A DNA stretch of 64,000 bases. It comes from Natronogracilivirga saccharolytica (lineage in GTDB: Bacteria > Bacteroidota > Rhodothermia > Balneolales > Natronogracilivirgulaceae). The position numbers were made by a program, and so were the translations under genes. The stretch spans positions 372,001-436,000 of the forward strand of contig NZ_JAFIDN010000003.1 of assembly GCF_017921895.1 (NCBI RefSeq), written 5' to 3'. Under the pieces are notes generated by a model. The model saw only the letters and a program-made list of their open reading frames with translations. It did no database searches and was not told the origin of the DNA. Positions within the stretch are counted from its first letter, which is position 1. Every line of letters starts with the position of its first letter. Of the stretch, positions 27,936 to 36,402 are shown piece by piece.

Positions 27936-27953
27936 AAAACAACCGAAGGTAAT

Positions 27954-28322
27954 ATGAAAACAAATTTTTATGAAGCAACCTTTATCATCAATCCTGTACT
28001 TGAAGAGGATCAGGTGAATGAGGTAAAAGAAGACTTTGAAACGTTCCTGAAAGAAAATGGAGCTGAAATCGATGAAATCGACGAGTGGGGTATCAAGAGG
28101 CTCGCCTACGAAATCGATGGTAAAAACAGCGGGTATTACATCAACGCATATTTCAATGCCCCGGTAACGATTATAAATGATCTCGAACGTTATTTCCGGC
28201 TGCAGGAAAATATTATCAGGCATCTCATCCTCAAGTATGACAACAAGATGCTGAAGCACAGAGAGCTCCAGAAAAAAGGGAAACTTCCCGTCGTTTTTTC
28301 TGAGACTGCTGAAGAGGAATAG
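27954..28322 (+). CDS. rpsF: 30S ribosomal protein S6
   Basis: This 122-residue protein binds the central domain of 16S rRNA with S18. It has the expected FYEATFIINPVL first strand, WGIKRLAYEIDGKNSGYYI and the helix with LERYFRLQENIIRHLILKYD. The C-terminus is charged and ends in EEE; the family has variable acidic tails there. It is the first gene of the rpsF-rpsR-rplI operon. There is no ssb or priB between rpsF and rpsR, as in Bacteroidota. Confidence 0.95.
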   Translation: MKTNFYEATFIINPVLEEDQVNEVKEDFETFLKENGAEIDEIDEWGIKRLAYEIDGKNSGYYINAYFNAPVTIINDLERYFRLQENIIRHLILKYDNKMLKHRELQKKGKLPVVFSETAEEE

Positions 28323-28359
28323 ATATCTGCCACCTGTATAAATTGAAAAAAACAATATT

Positions 28360-28611
28360 ATGTTAAAAAATCCTGCACATCCCAAAAAAGGCAACCTCAA
28401 GGAAAAAGAATGCAAATTCACCAAAGCCGGGGTTGTATACATAGATTATAAAGACGTGGATACCCTTGTGAAATTCGTAAACGATCAGGGCAAAATCCTC
28501 CCACGCCGCGTAACCGGCACCAGCGCCAAATATCAGCGGCAGCTCTCACTGGCCATCAAAAGGGCCCGCCACCTCGGACTGCTTCCATTTGTCGCCGAAA
28601 ATCTCAGATAA
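28360..28611 (+). CDS. rpsR: 30S ribosomal protein S18
   Basis: This 83-residue basic protein has the S18 core [29 protein letters not shown] (positions about 25-53) and [20 protein letters not shown]. Only one cysteine is left (KECKF), so it is a zinc-free form. It lies 37 bases after rpsF, its binding partner on the platform of the 30S subunit, and 23 bases before rplI. Confidence 0.96.
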   Translation: MLKNPAHPKKGNLKEKECKFTKAGVVYIDYKDVDTLVKFVNDQGKILPRRVTGTSAKYQRQLSLAIKRARHLGLLPFVAENLR

Positions 28612-28634
28612 ACACATTTCCAGGAGTTAAATCA

Positions 28635-29084
28635 ATGCAAGTAATTCTCAAACAGGATGTCGAAAAACTGGGTTTGGCCGGTGAGGTTGTTGAGGTCAAA
28701 GACGGTTACGGACGCAACTACCTGATACCGACCGGCAAGGCTGTACTTGCCACCGAAAGTGCCAAAAAAGCCGTTGACAATCAGCTCAAAAAAGTCCTCG
28801 AGCAACGTGCCCAGGATCTTGAAAAATCAAAGGAAACAGCAGAAGAGCTGCAGAACACCAATGTCACCATCGCTGTCAAAGCCGGCGAAGAAGGAAAAAT
28901 CTTTGGTACCGTTACCAATGTACATATCGCCGATGCGCTCAAAGACAAAGGGTTTGATGTCGACCGGCGCAAGATTCAGATTGACCAGGATGTCAGGCAG
29001 CTGGGTGAATACACTGCGACAATCAACCTGCATGAACAGGTCAATGCAACATTGACTTTCTGGGTTGTAAAAGCACAGGATTGA
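28635..29084 (+). CDS. rplI: 50S ribosomal protein L9
   Basis: This 149-residue protein has the N-terminal rRNA-binding domain with the signature QVILKQDVEKLGLAGEVVEV and GYGRNYLIPTGKA. A long connecting helix (about 42-75) and the C-terminal domain with GKIFGTVTNVHIADAL follow. The length is typical. A CAGGAG ribosome site precedes the start. It ends the operon, followed by a terminator. Confidence 0.96.
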   Translation: MQVILKQDVEKLGLAGEVVEVKDGYGRNYLIPTGKAVLATESAKKAVDNQLKKVLEQRAQDLEKSKETAEELQNTNVTIAVKAGEEGKIFGTVTNVHIADALKDKGFDVDRRKIQIDQDVRQLGEYTATINLHEQVNATLTFWVVKAQD

Positions 29085-29124
29085 CGGCTTCCGAAAGACT
29101 ATCGGCTGTCATTCCATCGTTTTG

Positions 29125-29163
29125 AAAAGGAAATGCAGGTTACCCTGTGTTTCCTTTTTTTTT
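29125..29163 (+). terminator. Terminator of rpsF-rpsR-rplI
   Basis: AAAAGGAAA (29125-29133) pairs with TTTCCTTTT (29150-29158), with an inner CAGG/CCTG stem, followed by T. It ends 22 bases before the TTG start of the next gene. Confidence 0.75.
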
Positions 29164-29184
29164 ACCGGGTAATTATTCGGTCTT

Positions 29185-32100
29185 TTGATTATACGAACTG
29201 CCTTTCTGATCCTTTTGGTCTGCCATTGCCTCAGTACTCAGCTGCTGGCTCAGGTGTCCATTGAAAACAGAAGCAGCGTTGCGATTGCTGAAGAAGATTC
29301 GGTTTTTCAGCTCGACGAGTGGATTCTGCCTGAAACGTTTCGTGTGCGCGCAGATACACTTGAGCTGCCGGAAGATCAATGGACGCTTAATCCGGCCACC
29401 GGAACCTGGACCTGGAACCGCGACGCTCAGTACCGCAGCCGGTTCGACTCCCTTTTTTTTCACTATGAATTCTGGCCGATAGACCTTCCGCCGACCATAG
29501 CCGCAAGGGAACGGGTGCAGCTGGATACCGTTGATGCCGAAGAGGAGCCCGATGGTCCTGTCGAGGTTACCCGCCGCCCTCTCAGGCAGCAGGACCTGTT
29601 TGGTGATACGGATCTGCAACGAAGCGGGAGTCTGCGCCGCGGTGTCGTCGTAGGAACTAATCAGGACCTCTCGCTGGAAAGCGGACTTAACTTTGACATC
29701 AGCGGCCGGATTACCGATGATCTCGAAGTCATCGCGTCACTGACCGATCGCAGCACCCCCATCCAGCCGGACGGAACCACTCAGACGCTGCGTGAGTTTG
29801 ATCAGGTTTACATCCGACTGATGCACGAAGCAGGCACTCTTCAGATGGGTGATGTGGATATGCAGCTTGATCAGAGCAATTTTGCCGCCATCGACCGTCG
29901 GCTGCAGGGTGTAGACATCGAGGCCGCCCTCGACCCTTATGGCAACTATAAGGGTTCTGCAGCGGTTGTCCGGGGCCAGTACCGGGAAATGCAGTTCAGC
30001 GGTGAAGATGGCGTCCAGGGACCGTACCGGCTTACCGGAGGAGATAACGAAGACTTTATTATCGTTCTCGCCGGATCAGAAAGAGTGTACATTGACGGAG
30101 AGAGAATGGTCAGAGGTGAGGAAAATGACTATGTCATTGACTATGGCCTCGGTGAGATTACCTTTACCTCCAACCGCATCATTACAGACCATACACGAAT
30201 AACCGTAGATTTTCAATATCTGAGAGATGCCTATACCCGTACCGTGCTGGCTGCCGAGGCGGAATACGATCAGTTGCTGAACAACCGCGTCTCTTTCGGG
30301 GCAACGGTCATCCGGGAAGCCGATAATGTCAACCTCAGCACGCAAACATTTCTTTCCGAATCAGAACGGGATGTCCTCCGCGATGCAGGTGATGATCCCG
30401 AAAGAGCTGTGATCAGCGGTGCTGATTCTGTCGGATTCCGCCGCGATGCCGATTTTCTGCTCTACAGTAAAGTTGACACTGTGTTTGAAGGAGAAACGTA
30501 CCGGGTATTTGAGCATATTCCCGGAGACTCATCGGGGGTGTACCGGGTTCAGTTCAGCAGGGTGCCTGACGGGGAGGGAGACTACCGGAGGGTTGGGAGG
30601 GCGGCTAACGGAATTTTGTATGAATGGGCCGGCCCGGGAATGGGTAATTACATGCCCGAACGGCGACTCTCCAGGCCGATCGAGCAAAACATGGTGGCGC
30701 TGCGCAGCCGTGTCCGCGCATCCCGGCACCTGGATCTCTACGGCGAGTGGGCCGGGAGTTCATTCGATCAGAACCGGTTGTCTCCGATTGACAATGAAGA
30801 TAACCAGGATATGAGTTTTCTGGGTGGCATGGAACTCAGACCGTATCAGACACGGTTCGGCAAGCTCTCGCTTGATGTCAGGGGTCGTTATGAAGGAGAA
30901 AACTTCGCCTATTTTGACCGGGTGCGGGAAGTGGAGTTCGACAGGCGCTGGAATATTTCCGAGCTGGAAAAAGCCCGTGAAATCAGACTGGAAGGAAATG
31001 CAGGACTGGCGCCGTCCGATCAGACGGAAATACTGGCAGGTGCCGGACATATCGAGCGGGGTGGTTTCGATGGTACCCGCGGTGACCTGCGCATTCAGTC
31101 TGCAGAAGAAGGTCTGCCCGGAGTTGATTATCGTATTGAACTGGTTGACAGTGAGGACCGGCATTTAAATGAAAAAGGGTCGTGGCTGCGGCAGCGGGGC
31201 CAGGCAGATTACGAAATACCGTTGCCGTTTGGCTCCATCCAGCCTGAAATAATGTTTGAACAGGAGGAACGCATACAGAAAAACATACCGGCTGATACAC
31301 TCCTTCCAACGTCATTTCGGTTTACAGAAGTCGGGCCCGGTTTGTTTTTCCAGGTTTCGGATGAGCTCAGGATCGGCGGATCGGTTCGTTACAGAAAAGA
31401 CAGGGGTGTTTTGGACGGGGAGTTAACAAGCGAATCATCCGGGGTCACGCAGCGGTACGTATTAAACTTCCGCCGCGGGAACCTGTTTCAGACAGAAAAC
31501 ACACTCGGGCTCAGAGAACGCAGATTTGAAGATGCATTCAGACTGGAGCAGCAAAGAATGGACAGCCGGGGAGTCCTGGTGCGGTCGGTTACGGATTACC
31601 GCCCGTGGAACCGTCTGATAGAAACGCAGTTCCTGTACAATGCCAATACCGAGAGACGCCCGCTGCTACAGGAGGCTTTTGTTGAAGTAGGGCCGGAGCT
31701 TGGTCAGTATGTGTGGATAGATCTCAATGATGACGGTGTGCAGCAAGTCGATGAATTTTTTCCGGAGCAGAGTCCCAATGAAGGTACGTTCATCAAGCAG
31801 CTGGTTCCTTCCGATGAGCTGTTTCCGGTAATTGCTCTGCGGGCACGGTGGCGGACTGTCATCGACCCGTCGAGGATAATTGACTCCTATGACGCGCAAT
31901 ATTCCGATTTGCTCAATTTTCTGGCGGGCATCAGATGGCAGTCAATTATTGACATTAATGAGGAGAACCGCACCGAGCAGCTGGAGGATATTTACCTGCT
32001 GCGTCTGAACGAATTCAGGGATGACTCCCTGACCATCAGCGGCAGGCTTTATATTGAACAGGATGTGGAATTCTTCCGGAACCACACGCGCCGGGAACTC

Positions 32101-32691
32101 AGACTTACTGCCGACAGATTGTTGTCGCAGAACCAGCAGGCATCGGGCATCGAAAAACGGGAAGTGGCAAATCTTCAGCTGCGGGCAGGTTTGCGTCTCA
32201 CAAGGCGCTATCGCACGACACTGCAGGCGGTGCTGCTAAGGAGTGACAATGAAAGTGAAACATTTGCTTCCCGAAATTATCAGATATCCGGGGCAGAGCT
32301 CAGGCCAAGACTGGACATAAGGTGGACTTCATCGGTTCAGACGGGGATCTCTGCTGCTTATCTGAATAAAACTGATAATTTCCCTGACGAAGCAGCAAGA
32401 GTAACAGGGTATACGGGCGCCATAGATTCCAGGATTACTTTGGGAAGAAGGGTTCAGTCAACTCTCAGACTGGAGCGCAGGGATTATGAACTTGAAGGCG
32501 GGCCATCAACCAGCCTTGGGGAGTTTGAGCTGACCGACGGTGCAGGTCTGGGGCAGACGTGGTCGTGGTCTGTTCAGTCCGATTACCGGATAAGTGATTT
32601 TTTAAGAGCCAGTCTGCAATATGACGGACGTACTCTTGTGGACAGACCGGCTATTCAGACACTCAGGTTTACAGTTAATGCTGTTTTTTAA
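29185..32691 (+). CDS. Large outer-membrane beta-barrel protein
   Basis: This 1168-residue protein starts at a TTG and has a signal peptide (RTAFLILLVCHCLSTQLLAQ, cleavage about 23). The following ~150 residues are a soluble region. The rest alternates strands with aromatic ends and finishes LQTLRFTVNAVF-like with a terminal Phe, as expected for a barrel inserted by BamA. Residues about 265-330 contain RGQYREMQFSGEDGVQGPYR, VYIDGERMVRG and NDYVIDYGLGEITFTSNRII. The DY.IDY.GEI.FT pattern resembles one in SprA-like and other giant surface proteins of the FCB group. No TonB plug is seen. It could be a translocon or a structural surface protein. The start lies close after the rplI terminator. Confidence 0.6.
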   Translation: MIIRTAFLILLVCHCLSTQLLAQVSIENRSSVAIAEEDSVFQLDEWILPETFRVRADTLELPEDQWTLNPATGTWTWNRDAQYRSRFDSLFFHYEFWPIDLPPTIAARERVQLDTVDAEEEPDGPVEVTRRPLRQQDLFGDTDLQRSGSLRRGVVVGTNQDLSLESGLNFDISGRITDDLEVIASLTDRSTPIQPDGTTQTLREFDQVYIRLMHEAGTLQMGDVDMQLDQSNFAAIDRRLQGVDIEAALDPYGNYKGSAAVVRGQYREMQFSGEDGVQGPYRLTGGDNEDFIIVLAGSERVYIDGERMVRGEENDYVIDYGLGEITFTSNRIITDHTRITVDFQYLRDAYTRTVLAAEAEYDQLLNNRVSFGATVIREADNVNLSTQTFLSESERDVLRDAGDDPERAVISGADSVGFRRDADFLLYSKVDTVFEGETYRVFEHIPGDSSGVYRVQFSRVPDGEGDYRRVGRAANGILYEWAGPGMGNYMPERRLSRPIEQNMVALRSRVRASRHLDLYGEWAGSSFDQNRLSPIDNEDNQDMSFLGGMELRPYQTRFGKLSLDVRGRYEGENFAYFDRVREVEFDRRWNISELEKAREIRLEGNAGLAPSDQTEILAGAGHIERGGFDGTRGDLRIQSAEEGLPGVDYRIELVDSEDRHLNEKGSWLRQRGQADYEIPLPFGSIQPEIMFEQEERIQKNIPADTLLPTSFRFTEVGPGLFFQVSDELRIGGSVRYRKDRGVLDGELTSESSGVTQRYVLNFRRGNLFQTENTLGLRERRFEDAFRLEQQRMDSRGVLVRSVTDYRPWNRLIETQFLYNANTERRPLLQEAFVEVGPELGQYVWIDLNDDGVQQVDEFFPEQSPNEGTFIKQLVPSDELFPVIALRARWRTVIDPSRIIDSYDAQYSDLLNFLAGIRWQSIIDINEENRTEQLEDIYLLRLNEFRDDSLTISGRLYIEQDVEFFRNHTRRELRLTADRLLSQNQQASGIEKREVANLQLRAGLRLTRRYRTTLQAVLLRSDNESETFASRNYQISGAELRPRLDIRWTSSVQTGISAAYLNKTDNFPDEAARVTGYTGAIDSRITLGRRVQSTLRLERRDYELEGGPSTSLGEFELTDGAGLGQTWSWSVQSDYRISDFLRASLQYDGRTLVDRPAIQTLRFTVNAVF

Positions 32692-32861
32692 CATAAAATT
32701 TCCCTCAGGAGAGTTTTTTTACATGAAAATGCGCGGTGCTGAATAATTTGATTCTGAATGCACGCGTTTAGGATAGACTTGTATACCAAGTGACCGGCAA
32801 CTTTCTGCAGTCTTATTATTAAAACCGGCAGATTCCGTATTGCCCGAATAGTTATAATTGA

Positions 32862-32879
32862 AAATATATCGATATATTT
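32862..32879. promoter_or_regulatory. 18-bp perfect palindrome, possible operator
   Basis: AAATATATC is followed directly by its inverse GATATATTT. It lies about 63 bases upstream of the exbB -35 box, a fair distance for an activator or an upstream repressor site. A/T-rich palindromes also arise by chance. Confidence 0.4.
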
Positions 32880-32941
32880 ACTCTTGCAGCAAACAGACAG
32901 TTTTGATATCGGCAGCTGTCAAAAAACAGCTGTATCATGTT

Positions 32942-32970
32942 TTGACATTTGATTCAAAATAGTCTATAAT
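32942..32970 (+). promoter_or_regulatory. Consensus sigma-70 promoter of the exb operon
   Basis: TTGACA (32942-32947) and TATAAT (32965-32970) are separated by exactly 17 bases: a perfect match to the E. coli-type consensus. The leader to the exbB ATG would be about 52 bases, with GGAG before the start. Confidence 0.75.
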
Positions 32971-33028
32971 CTGCTTATTGTGAATTGTCTTATAGAAAAC
33001 AACATTTGAGAAAAAATCGGAGAATCGT

Positions 33029-33787
33029 ATGACCCTCTCGTTTAGTGCATTGCTTTTCCAGGGAGCTCTGGAAGAAGGCTTATTCAACATGCTTGTCGGA
33101 TATTTCAATGAAGGTGGCCCGTTTATGTGGCCCGTGCTCATTGCCCTGATCCTTGGACTTGCAATTTTTCTTGAGCGATTGATCACGCTCAACAGAGCAG
33201 ACATCAATACGCGAAAATTTATCCTCGACGTCAAAGAGGCATTGCAGGAAGGTGGTATTCAATCTGCTGAAGAACTGTGCTCCTCAACTCGCGGACCGGT
33301 AGCATCCGTATTTCAGGCCGGCCTGCTGAGAGCCGATGAAGGTATCGATGCCGCTGAAAAGGCGATTCAGTCTTATGGCTCCATCGAAATGAGCTTTCTT
33401 GAAAGAGGACTTGTCTGGCTTTCTCTGTTTATTGCCATTGCACCCATGCTCGGATTTACCGGAACGGTTATCGGTATGATTCAGGCGTTTGATGCCATTG
33501 AGGCTGCCGGTGATATTTCACCAAGTCTTGTTGCCGGTGGTATTAAGGTGGCGCTTTTGACCACAGCCTCCGGACTGATTGCTGGTATTATTCTACAGGT
33601 CGGATACAACTATTGTGTTTCCAAAATCGACCGGCTTGTAGTGGATATGGAAGAAAGCTCCATTGTTCTTGTTGATTCCATCGCACTGCTTCAGCAAGGA
33701 AAGCAGATTATTTCCGAAGAAGAGCGCGCAGAGCGCAATGCTGGCAGCAAGGATGATGATTCATCCAGCGAAGAATCCGCTTCCTAA
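33029..33787 (+). CDS. exbB: MotA/TolQ/ExbB proton-channel protein
   Basis: This 252-residue inner-membrane protein is part of the motor that turns the proton gradient into force on TonB or a TolA-like link. The N-terminal helix (about 30-52, MWPVLIALILGLAIFLERLI) is followed by a cytoplasmic loop and two more helices with GLVWLSLFIAIAPMLGFTGTVIGMI and VALLTTASGLIAGIILQVG, the conserved ExbB pair. The C-terminus is an acidic Ser-rich tail. It begins a four-gene operon with a consensus promoter. ExbB or TolQ cannot be told apart with certainty; two ExbD genes without Pal or TolB favour ExbB. Confidence 0.9.
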   Translation: MTLSFSALLFQGALEEGLFNMLVGYFNEGGPFMWPVLIALILGLAIFLERLITLNRADINTRKFILDVKEALQEGGIQSAEELCSSTRGPVASVFQAGLLRADEGIDAAEKAIQSYGSIEMSFLERGLVWLSLFIAIAPMLGFTGTVIGMIQAFDAIEAAGDISPSLVAGGIKVALLTTASGLIAGIILQVGYNYCVSKIDRLVVDMEESSIVLVDSIALLQQGKQIISEEERAERNAGSKDDDSSSEESAS

Positions 33788-33814
33788 CCACTCATTTTCA
33801 ATTTATTATCCGTT

Positions 33815-34084
33815 ATGTACGTACCCATAGCAATCGGAGTAATGCTGACATTGATCGCCATCGGATTTCTCTCGATGGTGGGCTTTGGCATCAAGAATAT
33901 CATCCAGGGGAAACAGGATGCGACCAAGATCCTTATCTATGTTGTCCCTGCGGTAATATTCGGTATATCATACCTGATTTCCGGAGCCGTTACTGATGCA
34001 GCAATACTGACCATGTTGATCACCATGGCACTTCTTGCCGTTATGCTGGTGGTCACAGGTCTTCGCACCACATTTAAATTCTGA
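33815..34084 (+). CDS. Small three-helix membrane protein of the exb operon
   Basis: I do not recognise this 89-residue protein as a named family. It has three membrane helices (about 3-24, 37-58, 62-84), short charged loops (QGKQDATK) and no catalytic residue. It lies 27 bases after exbB and 11 bases before exbD, so it is co-expressed with the motor, and it may stabilise or modulate the complex. I recall small membrane proteins in this place in other Bacteroidota, but have not checked it. Confidence 0.65.
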   Translation: MYVPIAIGVMLTLIAIGFLSMVGFGIKNIIQGKQDATKILIYVVPAVIFGISYLISGAVTDAAILTMLITMALLAVMLVVTGLRTTFKF

Positions 34085-34095
34085 AGAATCCAGAT

Positions 34096-34653
34096 ATGCA
34101 ATTAAAAAAACGTTCTCGTGAAGAAGCGGAAGTGCCTCAGGCAGGGATGGCGGATATCGCCTTCCTGCTGCTGATTTTCTTCCTCGTTGTCACGACTATT
34201 GACGTTGATACCGGTATCGGTATGCAGTTGCCACCTCCTCCTGATCCGGACGAAGAGCCGCCTCCCATTCGCGAGCGGAATCTTATGAACATTCTCGTGA
34301 ATGCCAGAGGACAGATTCTGATCAATGAAGAGCAGGCCAGTCTGCACGAAGTACAGCAGCTGGTCATGGATTTCGTTGACAATCAAAACCGGGCTCAGGA
34401 TCCGGAACTTGCAGAAGATCCAAGGTCGGCAATTGTATCTATCAAAACCGACAGGCAAACACCATATGAAATCTACATCGACATGCTCGATGAAGTGATC
34501 GGAGCCTACCGGCAGCTGCGGGATGAAGCAGCGCAAAGGGAGTTCGGTGTATCCTATCGCGATTACAGCAACCGTGTAGAACGCGAAGACAACGTAATTC
34601 GTGAAATGTATCCGCAGAATATCTCTCTTGCTGAACCGGATCCGGGATCTTAA
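34096..34653 (+). CDS. exbD: ExbD/TolR-family biopolymer transport protein, first copy
   Basis: This 185-residue protein has one membrane helix (about 20-37, IAFLLLIFFLVVTTID) with the essential Asp in GMADIAFLLLIFF, which relays protons in the motor. The periplasmic part includes a Pro-rich PPPPDPDEEPPP segment and an ExbD-like domain with SIKTDRQTPYEIYIDMLDEVIGAYRQLRDEA. It is longer than usual, with a C-terminal extension of about 45 acidic residues. It follows exbB and the small protein and is followed by a second ExbD. Confidence 0.9.
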   Translation: MQLKKRSREEAEVPQAGMADIAFLLLIFFLVVTTIDVDTGIGMQLPPPPDPDEEPPPIRERNLMNILVNARGQILINEEQASLHEVQQLVMDFVDNQNRAQDPELAEDPRSAIVSIKTDRQTPYEIYIDMLDEVIGAYRQLRDEAAQREFGVSYRDYSNRVEREDNVIREMYPQNISLAEPDPGS

Positions 34654-34670
34654 ATACTATTGTCACAACT

Positions 34671-35132
34671 ATGTCAAAATTCCAAAAAAAGCAGGCAAAT
34701 ACGAAACAGCAGGTTCCTACGGCAGCCATGCCTGATATCATCTTCATGTTGTTGATATTCTTCATGGTTGTTACCGTACTCCGTGAAGTGGAACTGCAGG
34801 TTCGTGTGGATTTCACCCGTGCTGACAATATCGAGACCATTGAGCAGAAGCGTCTCGTCAGCTATATTTACATAGGACCCGAAATCCTCGGAGGAGGACA
34901 GTACGGCGATACCAGAGTGCAGATTGATGATGCACTGATTGATGATATTCACTCCATCCGGCGATTGATGTACGACAAGCTCCAGGAGGAGCCCCGTCTT
35001 ATTGTTTCTCTAAGGGTGGATCAGCAGTCAGAGATGGGTATCGTCAGTGATGTCCAGGAAGAACTTCGTGAAGCCGGGACACTGAGGATCAACTACTCCA
35101 CACTGCGCGGAGATGAGGCCGTAGCAATGTAA
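34671..35132 (+). CDS. exbD: ExbD/TolR-family biopolymer transport protein, second copy
   Basis: This 153-residue paralogue has the membrane Asp in AMPDIIFMLLIFFMVVTVL and the periplasmic domain ending RVDQQSEMGIVSDVQEELREAGTLRINYST. It begins 18 bases after the first exbD. A pair of ExbD proteins is frequent in Bacteroidota and may allow mixed dimers inside the ExbB pentamer; which receptor or link each serves is unknown. A perfect terminator follows. Confidence 0.9.
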   Translation: MSKFQKKQANTKQQVPTAAMPDIIFMLLIFFMVVTVLREVELQVRVDFTRADNIETIEQKRLVSYIYIGPEILGGGQYGDTRVQIDDALIDDIHSIRRLMYDKLQEEPRLIVSLRVDQQSEMGIVSDVQEELREAGTLRINYSTLRGDEAVAM

Positions 35133-35192
35133 CCTCAAGCAGATTACTCAGGGTTGTAGATTACCGCTTCCTGATGTTATCTTTATAAGACT

Positions 35193-35223
35193 GGCAATCC
35201 GGTTATCCGGATTGCCTTTTTTT
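35193..35223 (+). terminator. Terminator of the exb operon
   Basis: GGCAATCCGG (35193-35202) pairs perfectly with CCGGATTGCC (35207-35216) around a TTAT loop and is followed by seven T. Confidence 0.9.
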
Positions 35224-35311
35224 ATTTCTGGCAACCGGTTTGTGTTTTGGTTTAAAACCGAAACGTATGGTTAACAACCACAGCAAATGTTATAAATTTA
35301 TCGTCTAATTC

Positions 35312-36337
35312 ATGGCAAACGAGACAGGTCAAAACATATCAGATATCGGAAGAAATGGTCTGATTCAGGAAATATCCAAAAGCTCTGCATTTCGCACAGA
35401 AAAGGTCACCAGGGGCATCGGTGATGATGCTGCTGTCATCAGCACGAGTGATACTGAATATTCACTGATTACGAGCGAAACTTTTGTAGAGGGGGTCGAG
35501 TTTGATCTCACCTTTATGCCGTTCCATCAGATAGGGGCCAAAGTAATATCCGCTGCGGTCAGCGATATATATGCGATGAACGGAACCCCGGTTGCTGTAC
35601 TTGTAAATCTCGCCATTCCCAACAGGGTTACTGTTGATATGGTGCAGGAGTTGTACAAGGGGATAGGCATGGCATGTTCAGACTACGAATGCCAGCTCAG
35701 TGGCGGCGATCTCACCGGGTCACATAATGCCCTGGTAATCTCTGTTACCGCATTCGGTGAAGTCGGTAAAAACAACATCGTATACAACAAGGGGGCGTCT
35801 GAAGTTGATGCCATATGCGTAACCGGCGATCTGGGAAGTGCTCTGGCAGGTCTTAAAATTCTTCTCAGGGAAAAAAAACACTGGCAGGAATCTGACGATC
35901 CTGTCATGCAGCCCGATCTTACCCCCTGGGATTATGTGGTAAAAAAACAACTTGTGCCGGTAGCAAGAAAAGATATCATCGGGAAATTCAGTGAGCTGAA
36001 CATTAAACCCGCTGCCATGATCGACATCAGCCAGGGATTGCTTCCTGATCTGCAGCGCCTGATGAAAGAGTCTGAAAAAGGGGCTTATATCTACCAGTCA
36101 GCAATACCCATTGATCTGCAAACCAGAGATGTGGCCAACGAAATGAAAGAAGATGTTGATAAATACGCTATGTTTGGAGGAGAAGACTTTGAACTTCTGT
36201 TTACAGCACCTCAGAAAATGGTTGACAAACTGACGGATTCTTTCAAAGATATTACCATTATTGGTAAGGTCACGGATAAATCCGGTATAACGGAAATGCA
36301 ATCAGCTGAAGGTGACGTCATAACTTTCGAACACTAA
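35312..36337 (+). CDS. thiL: Thiamine-monophosphate kinase
   Basis: This 341-residue enzyme phosphorylates thiamine monophosphate with ATP to thiamine diphosphate, the cofactor needed by the 2-oxoglutarate dehydrogenase downstream. ThiL marks are GIGDDAAVI near 34-42, TSETFVEGVEFDL, KVISAAVSDIYAMNGTP, LSGGDLTGS and CVTGDLGSALAGL, with MFGGEDFELLF near the end. There is no TPP riboswitch-like sequence that I can recognise in the 180-base gap upstream. ftsH follows on the same strand after 65 bases. Confidence 0.93.
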   Translation: MANETGQNISDIGRNGLIQEISKSSAFRTEKVTRGIGDDAAVISTSDTEYSLITSETFVEGVEFDLTFMPFHQIGAKVISAAVSDIYAMNGTPVAVLVNLAIPNRVTVDMVQELYKGIGMACSDYECQLSGGDLTGSHNALVISVTAFGEVGKNNIVYNKGASEVDAICVTGDLGSALAGLKILLREKKHWQESDDPVMQPDLTPWDYVVKKQLVPVARKDIIGKFSELNIKPAAMIDISQGLLPDLQRLMKESEKGAYIYQSAIPIDLQTRDVANEMKEDVDKYAMFGGEDFELLFTAPQKMVDKLTDSFKDITIIGKVTDKSGITEMQSAEGDVITFEH

Positions 36338-36353
36338 CTGCCTTTTGCCTTCA

Positions 36354-36375
36354 TTCCGGAATAATCATTCCGGAA
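36354..36375. repeat. Hairpin of two TTCCGGAA palindromes before ftsH
   Basis: TTCCGGAAT (36354-36362) and ATTCCGGAA (36367-36375) pair perfectly around four bases. No T run follows, so it is not a standard terminator. It may be an operator or end a leader. Confidence 0.45.
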
Positions 36376-36402
36376 CTGGTATACTGACAGCATAATTGCG
36401 TA

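Larger units (their letters stand above)
32692..33028 (+). other. 337-base intergenic region upstream of exbB
   Basis: No gene is seen here. It holds an 18-bp perfect palindrome (32862-32879), a 7-bp inverted repeat CAGCTGT-N6-ACAGCTG (32913-32932), and a perfect TTGACA-N17-TATAAT promoter (32942-32970). All are listed separately. Confidence 0.7.

Noticed and set aside
35230-35311. TPP riboswitch upstream of thiL
   Set aside because: No CTGAGA-type conserved core was found in the gap.
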